In this document: positions 1 through 10,000 of the stretch, one piece after another
Numbering within the stretch: the first letter of the stretch is position 1
Layout: each line of letters begins with the position of its first letter
DNA from: an uncultured Clostridia bacterium
Lineage (GTDB): Bacteria > Bacillota > Clostridia > Christensenellales > Aristaeellaceae
Direction of reading: 5' to 3'
Length of the DNA stretch: 16,202 bases
Assembly (NCBI GenBank): GCA_934636425.1
Contig: CAKUAV010000062.1
Coordinates: 1-16,202 of the forward strand
The notes under the pieces: generated by a model
The model's input: the letters and a program-made list of their open reading frames with translations, nothing else
What the model was told of the DNA's origin: nothing
The model's database searches: none
Made by a program: the position numbers and the translations under genes

Positions 1-3000
1 ACTTCTCCCAGTCCTCGGTGGCGTCATCATCTTTCAGCGTATAGAGCAGAAAGCGCGGCCAAGGCGATTCGTCGCCGGGCTTTTCCCATTTTTTCAGTAT
101 GCGTGCCGCCGCAGAGCGGTATTTCTTCAGACTGCAGAGCGCTTCAAAACAGGCGAGCAATTCGTCCTTCGACGCATCGGCCTTTCTGCCGTATAGATCG
201 ACAAATTTTATGAATTTCTGCTCCGCATCGTCATTCAGCTTAAACTGCGCACGGTTGTGCATAAACTGCGCACGGTTGTTTATGTTTTCCCGGCACCGTT
301 TTACACGCTCCACGTCTTCAGGGGTTTCCGCCTTTTCCAGCAGCCTGCTTTCCAGCGTACACTCCTCTTTATCATCGTTCGGACCGTAAAAAGCGCGGGC
401 CAACGCTTCGATCTCATACTCCTTCTGCGCGTCGATTTTCTCCAAATCTTTGTTTATGCGATCTACAGAAAGCGCCTTGGCGCCGACTGAGGAGGGCTCG
501 TCCTTATAGGCCGCCCTGTATTCTTCAATAGCCCACCTGACACGGCAGCTATACCATGTCCTGTTCTCCTCGTCCCCCTCCTGTCTATACCCCAGCCCAT
601 GGAATTCGCGTATGGACTGCATGCGAGAACACGTCTCATCGCTGTGCTTCTTCTTTTCATGCCGAGCCAGGCAGCGCGCTGCCGCCTCCGCCGTATCAGG
701 GCACGTTTCCGCAAAACGGCAAAGCGCTTCCTCCCAGTCATCCCGCTTCTCTTCCGCGATCTGATCCCCGCACCCAATCACAACATCGGCCAGTTCTTTC
801 AGATCTTCAGCGTCGATTCCTTTTTTGTTTTGTACGCACAAACAATTGCGAATTGCCGAAGCGCCAGTCTCTTCTTTCAAATACTCAATCCACTGTTCTT
901 TCGCCGTCGCTTCGCCCGTTTTCAGCAAATCGCACGCAGCCGTCAGCATCTGCTCATCCGAGTTGTCATTTTTTCCGCGCGCGCGCCTCAAAAAACCGAA
1001 CAACACATCCGTTTCTCCGGCTCGAACGCCTTCTGCGCCCAACAGCTCAATGCACTGACGGGCAGCCTGCAGATCGCCGCACTGCGAAAGGCGCTTTATC
1101 AGAAAGGCATGGATCTGAGCCTGCGCATCTCCCCACGCCGGCAGAGCGCTTTTGTCCTCTTCGGAAAGGTCTTCTTTCCCGCCGCAATAGGCACGGTTCA
1201 GATAGGCTTCGACGTCGTTTGCCTTGTATGCCTTCACCGAATCAACGCCTTGCATCAGGCGTTTAAGTTCGGCCAGCTGACCCTTATCGCTTTTCGCCAG
1301 ACGGGCACTCACCATCTTTTGAATCAATGTGTCGATTTCAAGCTCAGAACGTTTCCCTTTTAACGCACGCAGCGCTTCCATCTCAGCCGCCGTAAGCGGC
1401 CGCCTCTCACTGATCGCGCACATCCATCTGTCGAAGCTCTCTTTTACGCTCTTCGCTTCGTCATTCGGCAAGCTCGACAGCGCTTTTCCGACGCCTGCAT
1501 TAAGCGGTTCTTCGCAATTATTGTCCAGCGCGCTTTTAAGCTGAGCGGCAACAACGCCCCAGCCGCTGCAATCTTCGCTTTCGCCGCCCAGATTCTTCAA
1601 TCTGTCGAGCATATCCTCCGGCAGCGTCTCTTTGGAATACCATGCTTTAAGCCGCGTCCGCAGCGCAGCGCATAGCGCCTTCCTCGTCTCGCCCTTCACC
1701 TCAACGCCGGAATTATTCAGCAGCTTCAGCAGCGACTTCAGCCGTCCGACATTGGCCTCGCGCGATCCCCCGTTCAGCCCTTCGAGCACATCCGCCGCAT
1801 AGCCGCACAATTCGCTCCGCAGCTTCTGAGAAAACGCGCACTCGCCGCCGGCCAGGCTTTGGATTTTTTCTTCTTCTGCCTCCGTCAGCGTTTCAGTCAC
1901 GCGATGCCGTTTCAGCCAGCCGATGACAAGCTCAATCTGCTTGCCTCCGTGCTGTTCATCCGTCAGCCTCTTGTCTTTCTCAATCTCAGCGCAGAGTACG
2001 CCCAATGCCGAAAAGCGCGCCTCCCTCTGCGCCGCCTCCGCAGCGCTCGCCGGCTTATCGATCAAAAACGACTGCAGCTCATCGTCCAGATCTTTATTGA
2101 TATTCGCATTTTCCGCGCGCGCCTGCATCACATAGCGCGCCACCGGCAAATAGGCCTTCTGCACAGCAGCAGAATCCGCGTTCTTCAGCCGCGCCATCAA
2201 TTCGCTCACAATCGGCTCCAGAACGCGCGCGCTTTCGGCAGGCGTCAGATCAATCTTCTTATCGGCGGCTTTCTTGAGCGCACTTTCAAAGCTGATCCAT
2301 GCCTGAATCAGAGCATCGACGCTCTCTCCATTGTCAAAGAGCTTCTGTATTCGATACAGCTCAGCCGCCATCTTCGGATCAAGACACAGCCGTCCCGGCC
2401 CGCGTCCATATTCTCCGCCGCTCAGTTCTTCCATGCGGCGATAGAATCGAATATCCTCATGGTTCAGAAGGGCGCGCGTCAGCCGCAGGAGCGCCTCTTT
2501 GTCGCGATATTCGGCAGCAAAATGTGTCAGATCATAGCATCCGCTTCCCGACAGCTTCTCGCCGCCGCAGCAGATATAAAAAGCGCTGCCGCTCTGCCTG
2601 CCGCGTTCCTGCCACATACCGCCCGCCGTTACGCTGAACAGCCGCTTCGCCGCCTTGGGCATATAGGCCGCGACAAAATCAACCAGCGCCCCGGCCATGT
2701 CCCAAAATGTGCCCAAGTCGCCTTCCACGGCAACGCCCACCGGAAAAAGGCAGACGCCCGACCGTTCAAAGCGGCTGTAGAAAGCGCTCCACAAATCGGC
2801 CAGCAATGCGGCGAAAAACTCCTTATGTACCTCAACCGTGTCCGCCGAAAAGCCCTTTCCGTCCCCGGACGGCAGCTCAAGCGATTGGACGCCCAGCTGC
2901 TCAATATCCGCCGTCTGCTGCCTGTCCAGCGCCAGAAATTCATCTGCCGACATATAGCCGTCATAGCGCAGCGCCCGTCCGAGCCCACCGGCAAGAAGCG

Positions 3001-3253
3001 CGTCGCTCTGGTCTTGATTCAGCAGCAAATACTGCGAAAAACCAGCTTTGGCCGTACTGCCGCCGACATTGAACACACGCGAGCCGATCAGCGCCATGCC
3101 GCTCAGCCCCGACTGAATTTCATGGACTGTTTTGCCGCTGGAAGCGCGCATATCGCCCATCCACTTCTCCCAGAACCGCAGATCAGGCGTCCTGGTCTTG
3201 AAATTATAAGCGTTATAACGGCCGCGCCCCGTTACATAACAATCAACCTGCAC
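1..3253 (-). CDS. GAP1-like GTPase-associated large helical protein (partial, C-terminus beyond window)
   Basis: The reading frame is open from a GTG at 3253 to the left edge, 1084 codons with no stop, so the protein is longer than 1084 aa. GTG is the only sensible start: the TGA that ends the GTPase gene is also in this frame 6 nt upstream, and a GGAG lies 12 nt before the GTG. There is no signal peptide or membrane helix. Residues 1 to about 300 look mixed alpha/beta and begin with CYVTGRGRYNAYNF then RTPDL, which loosely recalls the start of GAP1-type N-terminal domains as I remember them. From about residue 330 onward the protein is almost wholly predicted helix, rich in Lys, Glu and Ala, as expected of a scaffold or solenoid. 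Residues 991-1004 are a 7-aa tandem duplication. Tight coupling to the GTPase gene suggests a partner or effector-scaffold of that GTPase; the family name is inference, the CDS itself is secure. Confidence 0.85.
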   Translation of the reverse strand, partial: MQVDCYVTGRGRYNAYNFKTRTPDLRFWEKWMGDMRASSGKTVHEIQSGLSGMALIGSRVFNVGGSTAKAGFSQYLLLNQDQSDALLAGGLGRALRYDGYMSADEFLALDRQQTADIEQLGVQSLELPSGDGKGFSADTVEVHKEFFAALLADLWSAFYSRFERSGVCLFPVGVAVEGDLGTFWDMAGALVDFVAAYMPKAAKRLFSVTAGGMWQERGRQSGSAFYICCGGEKLSGSGCYDLTHFAAEYRDKEALLRLTRALLNHEDIRFYRRMEELSGGEYGRGPGRLCLDPKMAAELYRIQKLFDNGESVDALIQAWISFESALKKAADKKIDLTPAESARVLEPIVSELMARLKNADSAAVQKAYLPVARYVMQARAENANINKDLDDELQSFLIDKPASAAEAAQREARFSALGVLCAEIEKDKRLTDEQHGGKQIELVIGWLKRHRVTETLTEAEEEKIQSLAGGECAFSQKLRSELCGYAADVLEGLNGGSREANVGRLKSLLKLLNNSGVEVKGETRKALCAALRTRLKAWYSKETLPEDMLDRLKNLGGESEDCSGWGVVAAQLKSALDNNCEEPLNAGVGKALSSLPNDEAKSVKESFDRWMCAISERRPLTAAEMEALRALKGKRSELEIDTLIQKMVSARLAKSDKGQLAELKRLMQGVDSVKAYKANDVEAYLNRAYCGGKEDLSEEDKSALPAWGDAQAQIHAFLIKRLSQCGDLQAARQCIELLGAEGVRAGETDVLFGFLRRARGKNDNSDEQMLTAACDLLKTGEATAKEQWIEYLKEETGASAIRNCLCVQNKKGIDAEDLKELADVVIGCGDQIAEEKRDDWEEALCRFAETCPDTAEAAARCLARHEKKKHSDETCSRMQSIREFHGLGYRQEGDEENRTWYSCRVRWAIEEYRAAYKDEPSSVGAKALSVDRINKDLEKIDAQKEYEIEALARAFYGPNDDKEECTLESRLLEKAETPEDVERVKRCRENINNRAQFMHNRAQFKLNDDAEQKFIKFVDLYGRKADASKDELLACFEALCSLKKYRSAAARILKKWEKPGDESPWPRFLLYTLKDDDATEDWEK
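242..283. repeat. 21-bp tandem duplication inside the GAP1-like CDS
   Basis: Two adjacent 21-bp units (242-262 and 263-283) begin AAACTGCGCACGGTTGT and differ at two bases near the end. Being a multiple of three, the duplication keeps the frame and gives back-to-back INNRAQF and MHNRAQF at residues 991-1004. It looks like a recent replication-slippage event. Confidence 0.9.
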
Positions 3254-3259
3254 AGCTTC

Positions 3260-4591
3260 TCACTTCTCCATTTCGTTTCGCCGCCTGCCAAACAGCCGCC
3301 CAAACAACCCAATATGCTCCTGCGCCGCAGGCTTTGCCGGCACAATTCCCCAGTGCGCCAGCAGATAGAGCATCGGCTCCAGCACGCGATGGCCGGGTCT
3401 GTCAGGTCTGTTCTCCCACATCATATCCGTATTGTTGAACGAGAATGTCGATACGGCAAAGCATTTGTAGGCTTCAGGCCTTTCCTTGGCTGAGCTGAAT
3501 TGGCTCAGCAGTCTTTCACGCAGCCCGCTCCTGCTCCTCGTCGTATTTCGAATGAGATCGTCGACGGCATTGGAATTATTGTCTATAACATTCATATCGA
3601 CAGCCCTGCGATGCTGATCTGTCAAATCGCTGACGAGCAGCGGGCTTCCCTGCGCGATATAACCATCCGCGCCGCCGAATTGATCGTCGCGCATGATCAG
3701 ATCCACCTTGAGCAGTATGCCGACAACCGTTCTGACTCTCATCAGCGGAAGCACGTTATCCCGAAGCGCATTGAACATATCCATAAAGTCATCAGAATAG
3801 CAGCGCGTGCCATCTACAGTCTCTATCTGTATGGGATAAAACTGATGAACATCGGCCATAACGATGATCGTATCCATCTTATCGAGCGCATACAGATTGG
3901 CCGCATAATCGGGGGCCTTCATGCCCTCCCCGGGAAAATCGTGCAGTATCACATAGGCGCCCTTCACGAAATTGCCCTCGTCATCGGTCACTCCAATGTG
4001 AAACGCCATGGGGAAAATCATTCTTCCCTCATCTCTCGCCGTGGCCTCGACCTGACCATCCCGATAGTTCTTCTCCATGCTGTCAAAATACGGGCTGCTC
4101 TCTTCGCAGATTTCGAATGTTCCCAATTGCAGATTCCGTGAAAAGCTTTCCCGCATCTGGCGCAGCGCGGCAATGATATAGGTCGTCTTGCCCGCGCCGC
4201 TGCCGCCCAGCATCAGCACATGATGCTGAATGTCATCGCGCACCATGCTCTCCAGCGGCAGCTCGCAGTGGCAGTGCGGGCAGAGTTTTCTCGTGAGCAT
4301 CCACTTTCTTCCGATAACATCCTGTGTCTGCTCTTCATCTTCTGTCCGCTCCCGGTCGGCGTCCACCCGGATCGTAATGGGATATCCCTTTTCTTCCTTA
4401 ACGACCTCTATCTGCTCTTTGTTTTCCTTCTTCGTATAGTAAAAACCGATGTGCTCTTTGTTGTTCGGCTGCTGAATATGGGTACGAAACAACGCGTACT
4501 TTTCATCCAGCTCGCCATCCGGATCCTCCCGATAGAACACGACCTCATCCGGCTGGATTTCTCTGGCACAATACAGGCACTTCACGGTCAT
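3260..4591 (-). CDS. TRAFAC-like GTPase with split zinc ribbon (GTPase-associated system)
   Basis: 443-aa cytoplasmic P-loop GTPase. The ATG at 4591 has GGAGGG 9 nt upstream. A Cys4 zinc ribbon is split: CLYC at 5-8 and CPHC at 104-107 (another Cys at 109), with about 95 acidic and charged residues between. The G domain follows: Walker A GGSGAGKT at 129-136, a G3-like DFPGEG at 218-223 (DxxG), and a G4-like LKVD at 294-297 where canonical GTPases have NKxD; CFAVSTF nearer the C-terminus may be the G5 strand. A small C-terminal segment, GLFGRLFGRRR, is amphipathic and basic and could touch membrane. The nucleotide-binding core, zinc ribbon and neighbouring genes fit the TRAFAC 'double-GTPase' families that accompany GAP1 proteins, though only one G domain is visible here. 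Its likely role is the nucleotide switch of the operon. The GTPase class is fairly secure; nucleotide specificity is not proven because of the altered G4. Confidence 0.9.
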   Translation of the reverse strand: MTVKCLYCAREIQPDEVVFYREDPDGELDEKYALFRTHIQQPNNKEHIGFYYTKKENKEQIEVVKEEKGYPITIRVDADRERTEDEEQTQDVIGRKWMLTRKLCPHCHCELPLESMVRDDIQHHVLMLGGSGAGKTTYIIAALRQMRESFSRNLQLGTFEICEESSPYFDSMEKNYRDGQVEATARDEGRMIFPMAFHIGVTDDEGNFVKGAYVILHDFPGEGMKAPDYAANLYALDKMDTIIVMADVHQFYPIQIETVDGTRCYSDDFMDMFNALRDNVLPLMRVRTVVGILLKVDLIMRDDQFGGADGYIAQGSPLLVSDLTDQHRRAVDMNVIDNNSNAVDDLIRNTTRSRSGLRERLLSQFSSAKERPEAYKCFAVSTFSFNNTDMMWENRPDRPGHRVLEPMLYLLAHWGIVPAKPAAQEHIGLFGRLFGRRRNEMEK

Positions 4592-4611
4592 TTTTTCTGA
4601 CCCTCCCGTTA

Positions 4612-7008
4612 TTATTTTTCAGCGACATTCATCTCGTCCCTGTCGCCCGGCCTGGCGACGATCCTCAGCGTCTCGCCGCCCTCCGCACAGATGTTGCGGA
4701 ACGTATAGCTGTCCGTACGGCCGTCATAGCGCCCGTCGTTGAGCGGATAAGTAAACCCGCCGCGCGCCAGACGCAGTCGTTCCAACACGGACGACCCGTC
4801 GTCTTTGAACCATATCCTGAGTCTATAAACCTTCAGACGCTGCGTTTCATCCTCATTTCTGAGCCGACTGCCCAACAGCTCGGTCTCAACGCGATAATAG
4901 ATATCACGCTTTTTGCCGACAATATCTATAGACGACTGCAACGTCTGGCCATTGCTGCTCAGTATAATCTCGACATGGTTACAGCCCGGACGAATCAGAT
5001 CTGTTATCTGGCAGCCGTTCACGCTGTGATAATCGGCATACCGGCATTCCCGCGTGCTCCAGCTCCTGTCATAATTCGTCTTGCAGCGAATGTGGGCCAC
5101 AGCGGATTCATCGCCCTGCCATTCCCAAAAGAGCATGGTGCGCGTGTTGTCCAAAGCCACGCGAGCCGCGAAATCGATTTCCTGCTTCGCCGTCCCGTTC
5201 TTCTCGGTTTTCGGCGCCAAGACCGGCTGAGCGCGCCGCTCCGCGGAACACATCCCGTCCTGTTTGCGCTGCGGCTCGTCTTCAATCACCCTGAATGCCG
5301 GAATATCATCCAGCAGCTCTGCAATATCGCGATCATCCTGCGCCTTATGCAGGGCGTACAGCTGCAAAATTTCGAGATTGTCGCCGGCAACGTCCGACAG
5401 CTGCATCGTGTTCTGCACAAGAACGCCCTTCAGGCAATCGGGATACCAGCACCACGGGTAGCCCAGCGCTGCCTTGTTCGGCACATATCGGAAAATCATG
5501 GGATGAACGTCATTGTGCGCTTTGGCCGCATAATTGTTGACCTGCGCGCCGTCATCTGCAATCAGTTTCCAGAACGATTTGTTGAAGCACTCATTTGATG
5601 TACGAATGGCGTCAGCTGCACGCGCCGCTTCTTTGCGCCAATAATTGTCACATTTTTCCTGATCCTCAGGCCAAAGTATGCCGGAAAAGCCGCTTTTCAA
5701 CGCTGCCTGCCGCGCAGCCGGGGCCGCAAGCGCAGCATTATAGCAGCTGGTCTGCCTTTCATTCATCTGCAGTTCATCCGGCGACAGGCAAACAGCCGCC
5801 TTTGCATGGTCGCGCCGTTCCATGCAGGCCCTCGCTTCGCGCTCAAAGTCCTGACAAAGCGTCTCATAGCGATCAATCACATAGGTGACAATCTGAGCCT
5901 TTACATTTTCCAATGCGACGCAGGCCTGCGCATACAGTATTCTGTTCTGATAGGAAGCCAGCCGTTCCAGCCCGCGCCGATCATCGTAAGACGGTCTTGA
6001 TGCACGCACTTTGCCGCGGAGCGGGACAAGCACCTCTTTCATGAAGAAGCCTTCCTCACTGAAAAGCTTCATTATGGCTTCGATATGAATTTCCGATCGA
6101 ATTGCCGCGTAAACCGACTCCTTATGGCGCTCGATTTCAAAATCAACGCGCTGCTTTGCAGCATCTTCGTCGGCGTTTTCTCTTATAAATGCATCGGCAT
6201 AGGCGCGCAGTCTCGTCTCATCCCTTGTATCGCGCGGTATGGCTGTGGCGTCTTCAGCTGTGGGGAAAACCGAAAAAATACTCTTTTCGATAAACCGGCC
6301 AAAGCGATCCGCCGGCGTGCCGCTCCTGTCGGAAACGCCGCATATCGCAGGTTCAATGCATTCCGAATAGAGCTTGGCCCCATCAACCGCCTGCGCAGAT
6401 TCCTCGCACAAGTACGTCATCGCCGTATGCCTGAGCCGCTGATCCAGAGCTTTTTCAGGTTTGCCCATGCGATTATAGCCCGCGCACAGCCATCTCTCGC
6501 CCACGCGCCCGCTTCGATGGAGTGCCAGCGCCGCCAGCACCGCAATCTCACAGTAATCCCACGGCAATATTGAGCCCATTTCATCCGGATTTGAAAGCAG
6601 CACGATGTGATCCAGCTTCAGCGCATAAAGCGCGTCCTTCTGTTTCTTCTGTCCGCACGCGCCATAGCCGTCAATCTGCCAGATGGCGGCATAGCGCATT
6701 GAAAACACAGGCTCCAGCGCATTCTTTAATCTCTCGTGAAGCTGCGCAAGGCGCTTTATGTCCGCATCGCCATCGATGATATAATAGACCTCCGCCGAAG
6801 TGTGCATCGTTACAGCCGGGCATTTGGCAATTTCCCGCACCAATTCGCTGTAATTTTTCTCTTCCGCATCCATGCGCCATTCGTATACGGCGCGCTGACT
6901 GCCGGCGTCGAGCTTGGCCCGTATTGCCTGCATGGCCTCATCGGCCTGCCGGCAGGCTCTTTCCGACACAAACACCAGCAGCATCGGGGTATTGATCGTC
7001 ATTGCCAC
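4612..7008 (-). CDS. Operon protein of unknown function, alpha/beta front, beta-rich C-terminus
   Basis: 798 aa if started at GTG 7008, chosen because AAGGAG (7020-7025) is 11 nt upstream; an ATG two codons later (7002) is 17 nt away, and the upstream in-frame ATG at 7038 abuts a hairpin. I do not recognise the family. Residues 1 to about 160 alternate hydrophobic strands (MLLVFVS, EVYYIIDGD, YAAIWQIDG, HIVLLSN) with helices, an alpha/beta Rossmann-like or vWA-like pattern without visible MIDAS or P-loop residues. The middle is helical and charged. The last ~180 residues are rich in predicted strands (MLFWEWQGDES, VYRLRIWFKDDGSS) and resemble one or two Ig/FN3-like sandwiches. No signal peptide or membrane helix, so cytoplasmic. 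Sitting between the tubulin-like and GTPase genes, it may bridge the two or be an effector; that is inference. The 20-nt gap to the GTPase gene supports translation from one mRNA. Confidence 0.85.
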   Translation of the reverse strand: MAMTINTPMLLVFVSERACRQADEAMQAIRAKLDAGSQRAVYEWRMDAEEKNYSELVREIAKCPAVTMHTSAEVYYIIDGDADIKRLAQLHERLKNALEPVFSMRYAAIWQIDGYGACGQKKQKDALYALKLDHIVLLSNPDEMGSILPWDYCEIAVLAALALHRSGRVGERWLCAGYNRMGKPEKALDQRLRHTAMTYLCEESAQAVDGAKLYSECIEPAICGVSDRSGTPADRFGRFIEKSIFSVFPTAEDATAIPRDTRDETRLRAYADAFIRENADEDAAKQRVDFEIERHKESVYAAIRSEIHIEAIMKLFSEEGFFMKEVLVPLRGKVRASRPSYDDRRGLERLASYQNRILYAQACVALENVKAQIVTYVIDRYETLCQDFEREARACMERRDHAKAAVCLSPDELQMNERQTSCYNAALAAPAARQAALKSGFSGILWPEDQEKCDNYWRKEAARAADAIRTSNECFNKSFWKLIADDGAQVNNYAAKAHNDVHPMIFRYVPNKAALGYPWCWYPDCLKGVLVQNTMQLSDVAGDNLEILQLYALHKAQDDRDIAELLDDIPAFRVIEDEPQRKQDGMCSAERRAQPVLAPKTEKNGTAKQEIDFAARVALDNTRTMLFWEWQGDESAVAHIRCKTNYDRSWSTRECRYADYHSVNGCQITDLIRPGCNHVEIILSSNGQTLQSSIDIVGKKRDIYYRVETELLGSRLRNEDETQRLKVYRLRIWFKDDGSSVLERLRLARGGFTYPLNDGRYDGRTDSYTFRNICAEGGETLRIVARPGDRDEMNVAEK

Positions 7009-7019
7009 GTTTTTCTCGT

Positions 7020-7025
7020 CTCCTT
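7020..7025 (-). promoter_or_regulatory. Ribosome binding site deciding the GTG start at 7008
   Basis: AAGGAG on the minus strand, 11 nt before the GTG at 7008 and 17 nt before the next in-frame ATG. It is the only good Shine-Dalgarno in the gap, and it lies after the hairpin at 7041-7075, so it argues against the upstream ATG at 7038. Confidence 0.6.
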
Positions 7026-7040
7026 CGGCGCTGCCCATTC

Positions 7041-7075
7041 CCCCATCTTCGCGCAGAAGCAGCGCGAAGATGGGG
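7041..7075 (-). other. Perfect 14-bp-stem hairpin in the gap between tubulin-like and 798-aa genes
   Basis: Arms 7041-7054 and 7062-7075 are exact reverse complements around a 7-nt loop (7055-7061). It lies 21 nt after the tubulin-like stop codon. In the transcribed direction it is followed by GGAATGGGC rather than a U-run, so it is not a typical intrinsic terminator. It may be an mRNA stabiliser or processing site, or a Rho-independent attenuator of unusual form, setting the ratio of upstream to downstream proteins. Confidence 0.7.
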
Positions 7076-7096
7076 CGGGCGGCTGTTTAAGAAAAA

Positions 7097-10000
7097 TCAG
7101 CCCAATTCGCCAATCATCTCGTCCATCGCCATGATCATCTGGTCATAGACGCTGATCAGCCATTCACGCTCATCTCTTTCAAAGGTCTTGTCGCTTGCCC
7201 GCAGCTTTCTGATAGAAGTCTGCCAATCGCCCTTGAGTTTCTCACAGCGCGCTTTCATCGCCGGCCAGCTCGCCTCATCCTCGCCCAGCGCCTCCATTCT
7301 GCTGGCAACGAGTTGATGAAGCAGCTCTTTATCGCCGTCCATCTCCTGTTCCTGAAGATACCTGACCAGCAGAATATCGCGGCAATTTGTTCTCATTTCC
7401 AATGCCACTTCATTGCCGGGCTTGTACAGTTCTTTTCCATCCGGCCAATATTCTTCATCCTGAACGATATAGCCCTTGCCCATCTTGTAGCGAATCAGCT
7501 CAAACATGATCATCTTGGCAACATCTTCAGAATAAGTGAGAATGTCGCTGCGCTTTTTATCTCTCGCCTGCAGCGCAGCAGCAGCAGCGTCTGCCTTTTC
7601 CTGAAGCGCTGCCTGCTTTGCAGCACAATCCGCGCGATAGGCATTCAGCTTGTCAAAAAAGGCCAGCTGCTTTTCAATCCGCGCAACGGTATACGGCCGC
7701 TTGCTCAGCGTATACAGCACCAGATCCTTGTTGAGCAGGGCGATGTTGTCATCAACCCTTTTCCTTCGCTCCTGCGTCTCGCCTTCCTGATGCACATAAT
7801 CGCTTTGAATAAAGCCATGAATGCCCGCAAACTTTTTGTAATCGCCGTTGACGGTCTGCTGCGAGAGCGCGCCGCTTGCAATCAGCGCCCCAATGTCTTG
7901 CGGTTTCTTTGCCCAGTAATCAATCTTCTCGACATTGGCTGCATCGTCGTCGCCGGCCTTCAGATTTTTCAGCATTACGTCAAAGTCATCGCTGCTCGGC
8001 TCCGCGCCGTTTGCCGTCAAAAAGCGCAGATCATAGCTCGAATTAATGCGGCTGATCGTCAGCATGCCCGTTTCCATTGCCCTGTTCAGCACATCCATCG
8101 CCTTGTCATGCTCTGCCTTAACACGTGACGACATGGCAATATTCAGCAGCTCATGCGGAATCGGAGAGGGCAGATCTTTCCACTCCATTGCCGCCTTGCC
8201 GCCGATCAGATGAATGCCCGTGCCCGACGGCTGCGTCAGAATGTTTTCATAAGTCTTTTCCATATTCGCGAGCATGGCATAGCGGCACAGCGGAAGGCCG
8301 TTGTAGGTATTGAGCCACATTACGCGCTCACGTACGCCGCTGTCCTTCAGCGTGACGCTGATATTTCTGGTCGTCGTGTACTGCTGAATGCCCGCCTTAA
8401 AGTCACCGGCATTGTCCGGCACGGACACATAGGCAAACGGCACAACCTCATCGCCCGCCATGCCGGCCAATGAAGCGAACATCGGCGTTGCGGCGCCGTC
8501 AAGCTGAGGCGCCCACGTGTTTATCACCTTATTGACACGCTGCACCGAGTCGTCGCCCACATCCATTGCCAGCATCGCGTCCAGATTGGCGGCATTCATC
8601 GTCCTGAATGTCTCATTGATGAAATGCTCAATATCCCTCTCGAAGCGCTTTTTCTCTTTGGGCTTTGCATTGTCTCCACCCACATACGTCAGGGACTGCT
8701 CCGCAATCAGATCGAGCATATGCCTGAACATAGCGCCGTCCTCATCGGCCGCTTTGAAGCGTTCGTCGATGCTTGCACGCAGCTGTGCAAACGACGCCAC
8801 TGAGTCCGCCGTGTCGCCCGCTGCGCCAACCGAACTGCCCAGGGCGCTGTTCAGATCAGTCATCGTCTGATTGTACACGTGCAGACTGGCCTTCATATAG
8901 CCCTGCAGCCAGTTCTTGAGCTCCTCCAGCAGGGTGGCCTGCTGTGCGACATAGGCTCTTCTCCGTACGTTTTCATACAGCGTCGCGCATTGATCGATAT
9001 AGCGGCCAAACGGCGACGCGCCAATGTGCACCATCTCTATGCCCTTCGTCAGCCAGCCGGCCTTTTTGGTGCTTTTCAGTTCCTGTTCGGCGCTGTCGTG
9101 CTGATGAGCGATCTCCGTATCGAGCGTTCCCTTTTTCCCGTTCACATCCGCCAGGCGCTTTTCCACCTGTTTGATGACTCCATGGTCGCCATCCAGCAGC
9201 GCTTCCAGATAATACGGGCCCTTCGCGTGGTCGAGTATGATCTTTTTAGCCGCGTCTGTAAAGCGTTTCCATATATCGCGCAGCTCGCCGTGCATATTTT
9301 CATCGTTCGGATCACCGAAGAAAAATGCTTTCATCTGCGGCACCGCCACACGCTTCTGCCAGTTGTACAGTTCGCCGTTTTCCGTCATGACATGATAGGC
9401 GTTACCGCCGTCGCGCATGGTCTCGGCGTCACTGTGAGTTGCCTTTTCACTCGCCCACTCGGGCAGCGGCGCCCGAGATTTGGCGCGATCATAAGCGCCC
9501 TCCAGATTCAGCACTTCCTGAGCGAAATCCTCTGCTTCTGTTGATGTGGGATCCGGCTGATTGTCTGCCAGCACCACCATCTTCTCCATCAGCAGCGACG
9601 CTTCGTAGTCGATCATCTGATCCTGCTGCGGGTGGGTTGACGCCACGCCGATCGCCGTATAGCAGTAATTGGACGGATAGGGCTTGGACATGATCTTGAC
9701 GTCTTTTGTGACGTTGATCTTATGCTGTTTGTATGTAAAGTCATTCCCCGCAGTCCCCGTCGGCTTCGGCTCATAGGACATATAGTTCAGCATATTTTCA
9801 GCAAGCAGATTATAAATCGCCTCGGCGGGATTGCTTATAATGGCGCCGCCTACCAGCTCAGCCGAAAGCAGCGTCACGTCATCATAGGGATGCGCGGCGC
9901 TCCAATCCACCTCGACGCCATCGGTATACTGCTGCACAAACGGATGCCTGTGGCTGTCCGCCCCCATCCAGTAATCCAGTTCCTTGAGCGCTGCAAAGCC

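Noticed and set aside
1859..3493. 544-aa open frame on the plus strand
   Set aside because: Lies opposite the GAP1-like gene and crosses into the GTPase gene; Arg/Gln/His-rich composition, no ribosome binding site or family motif.
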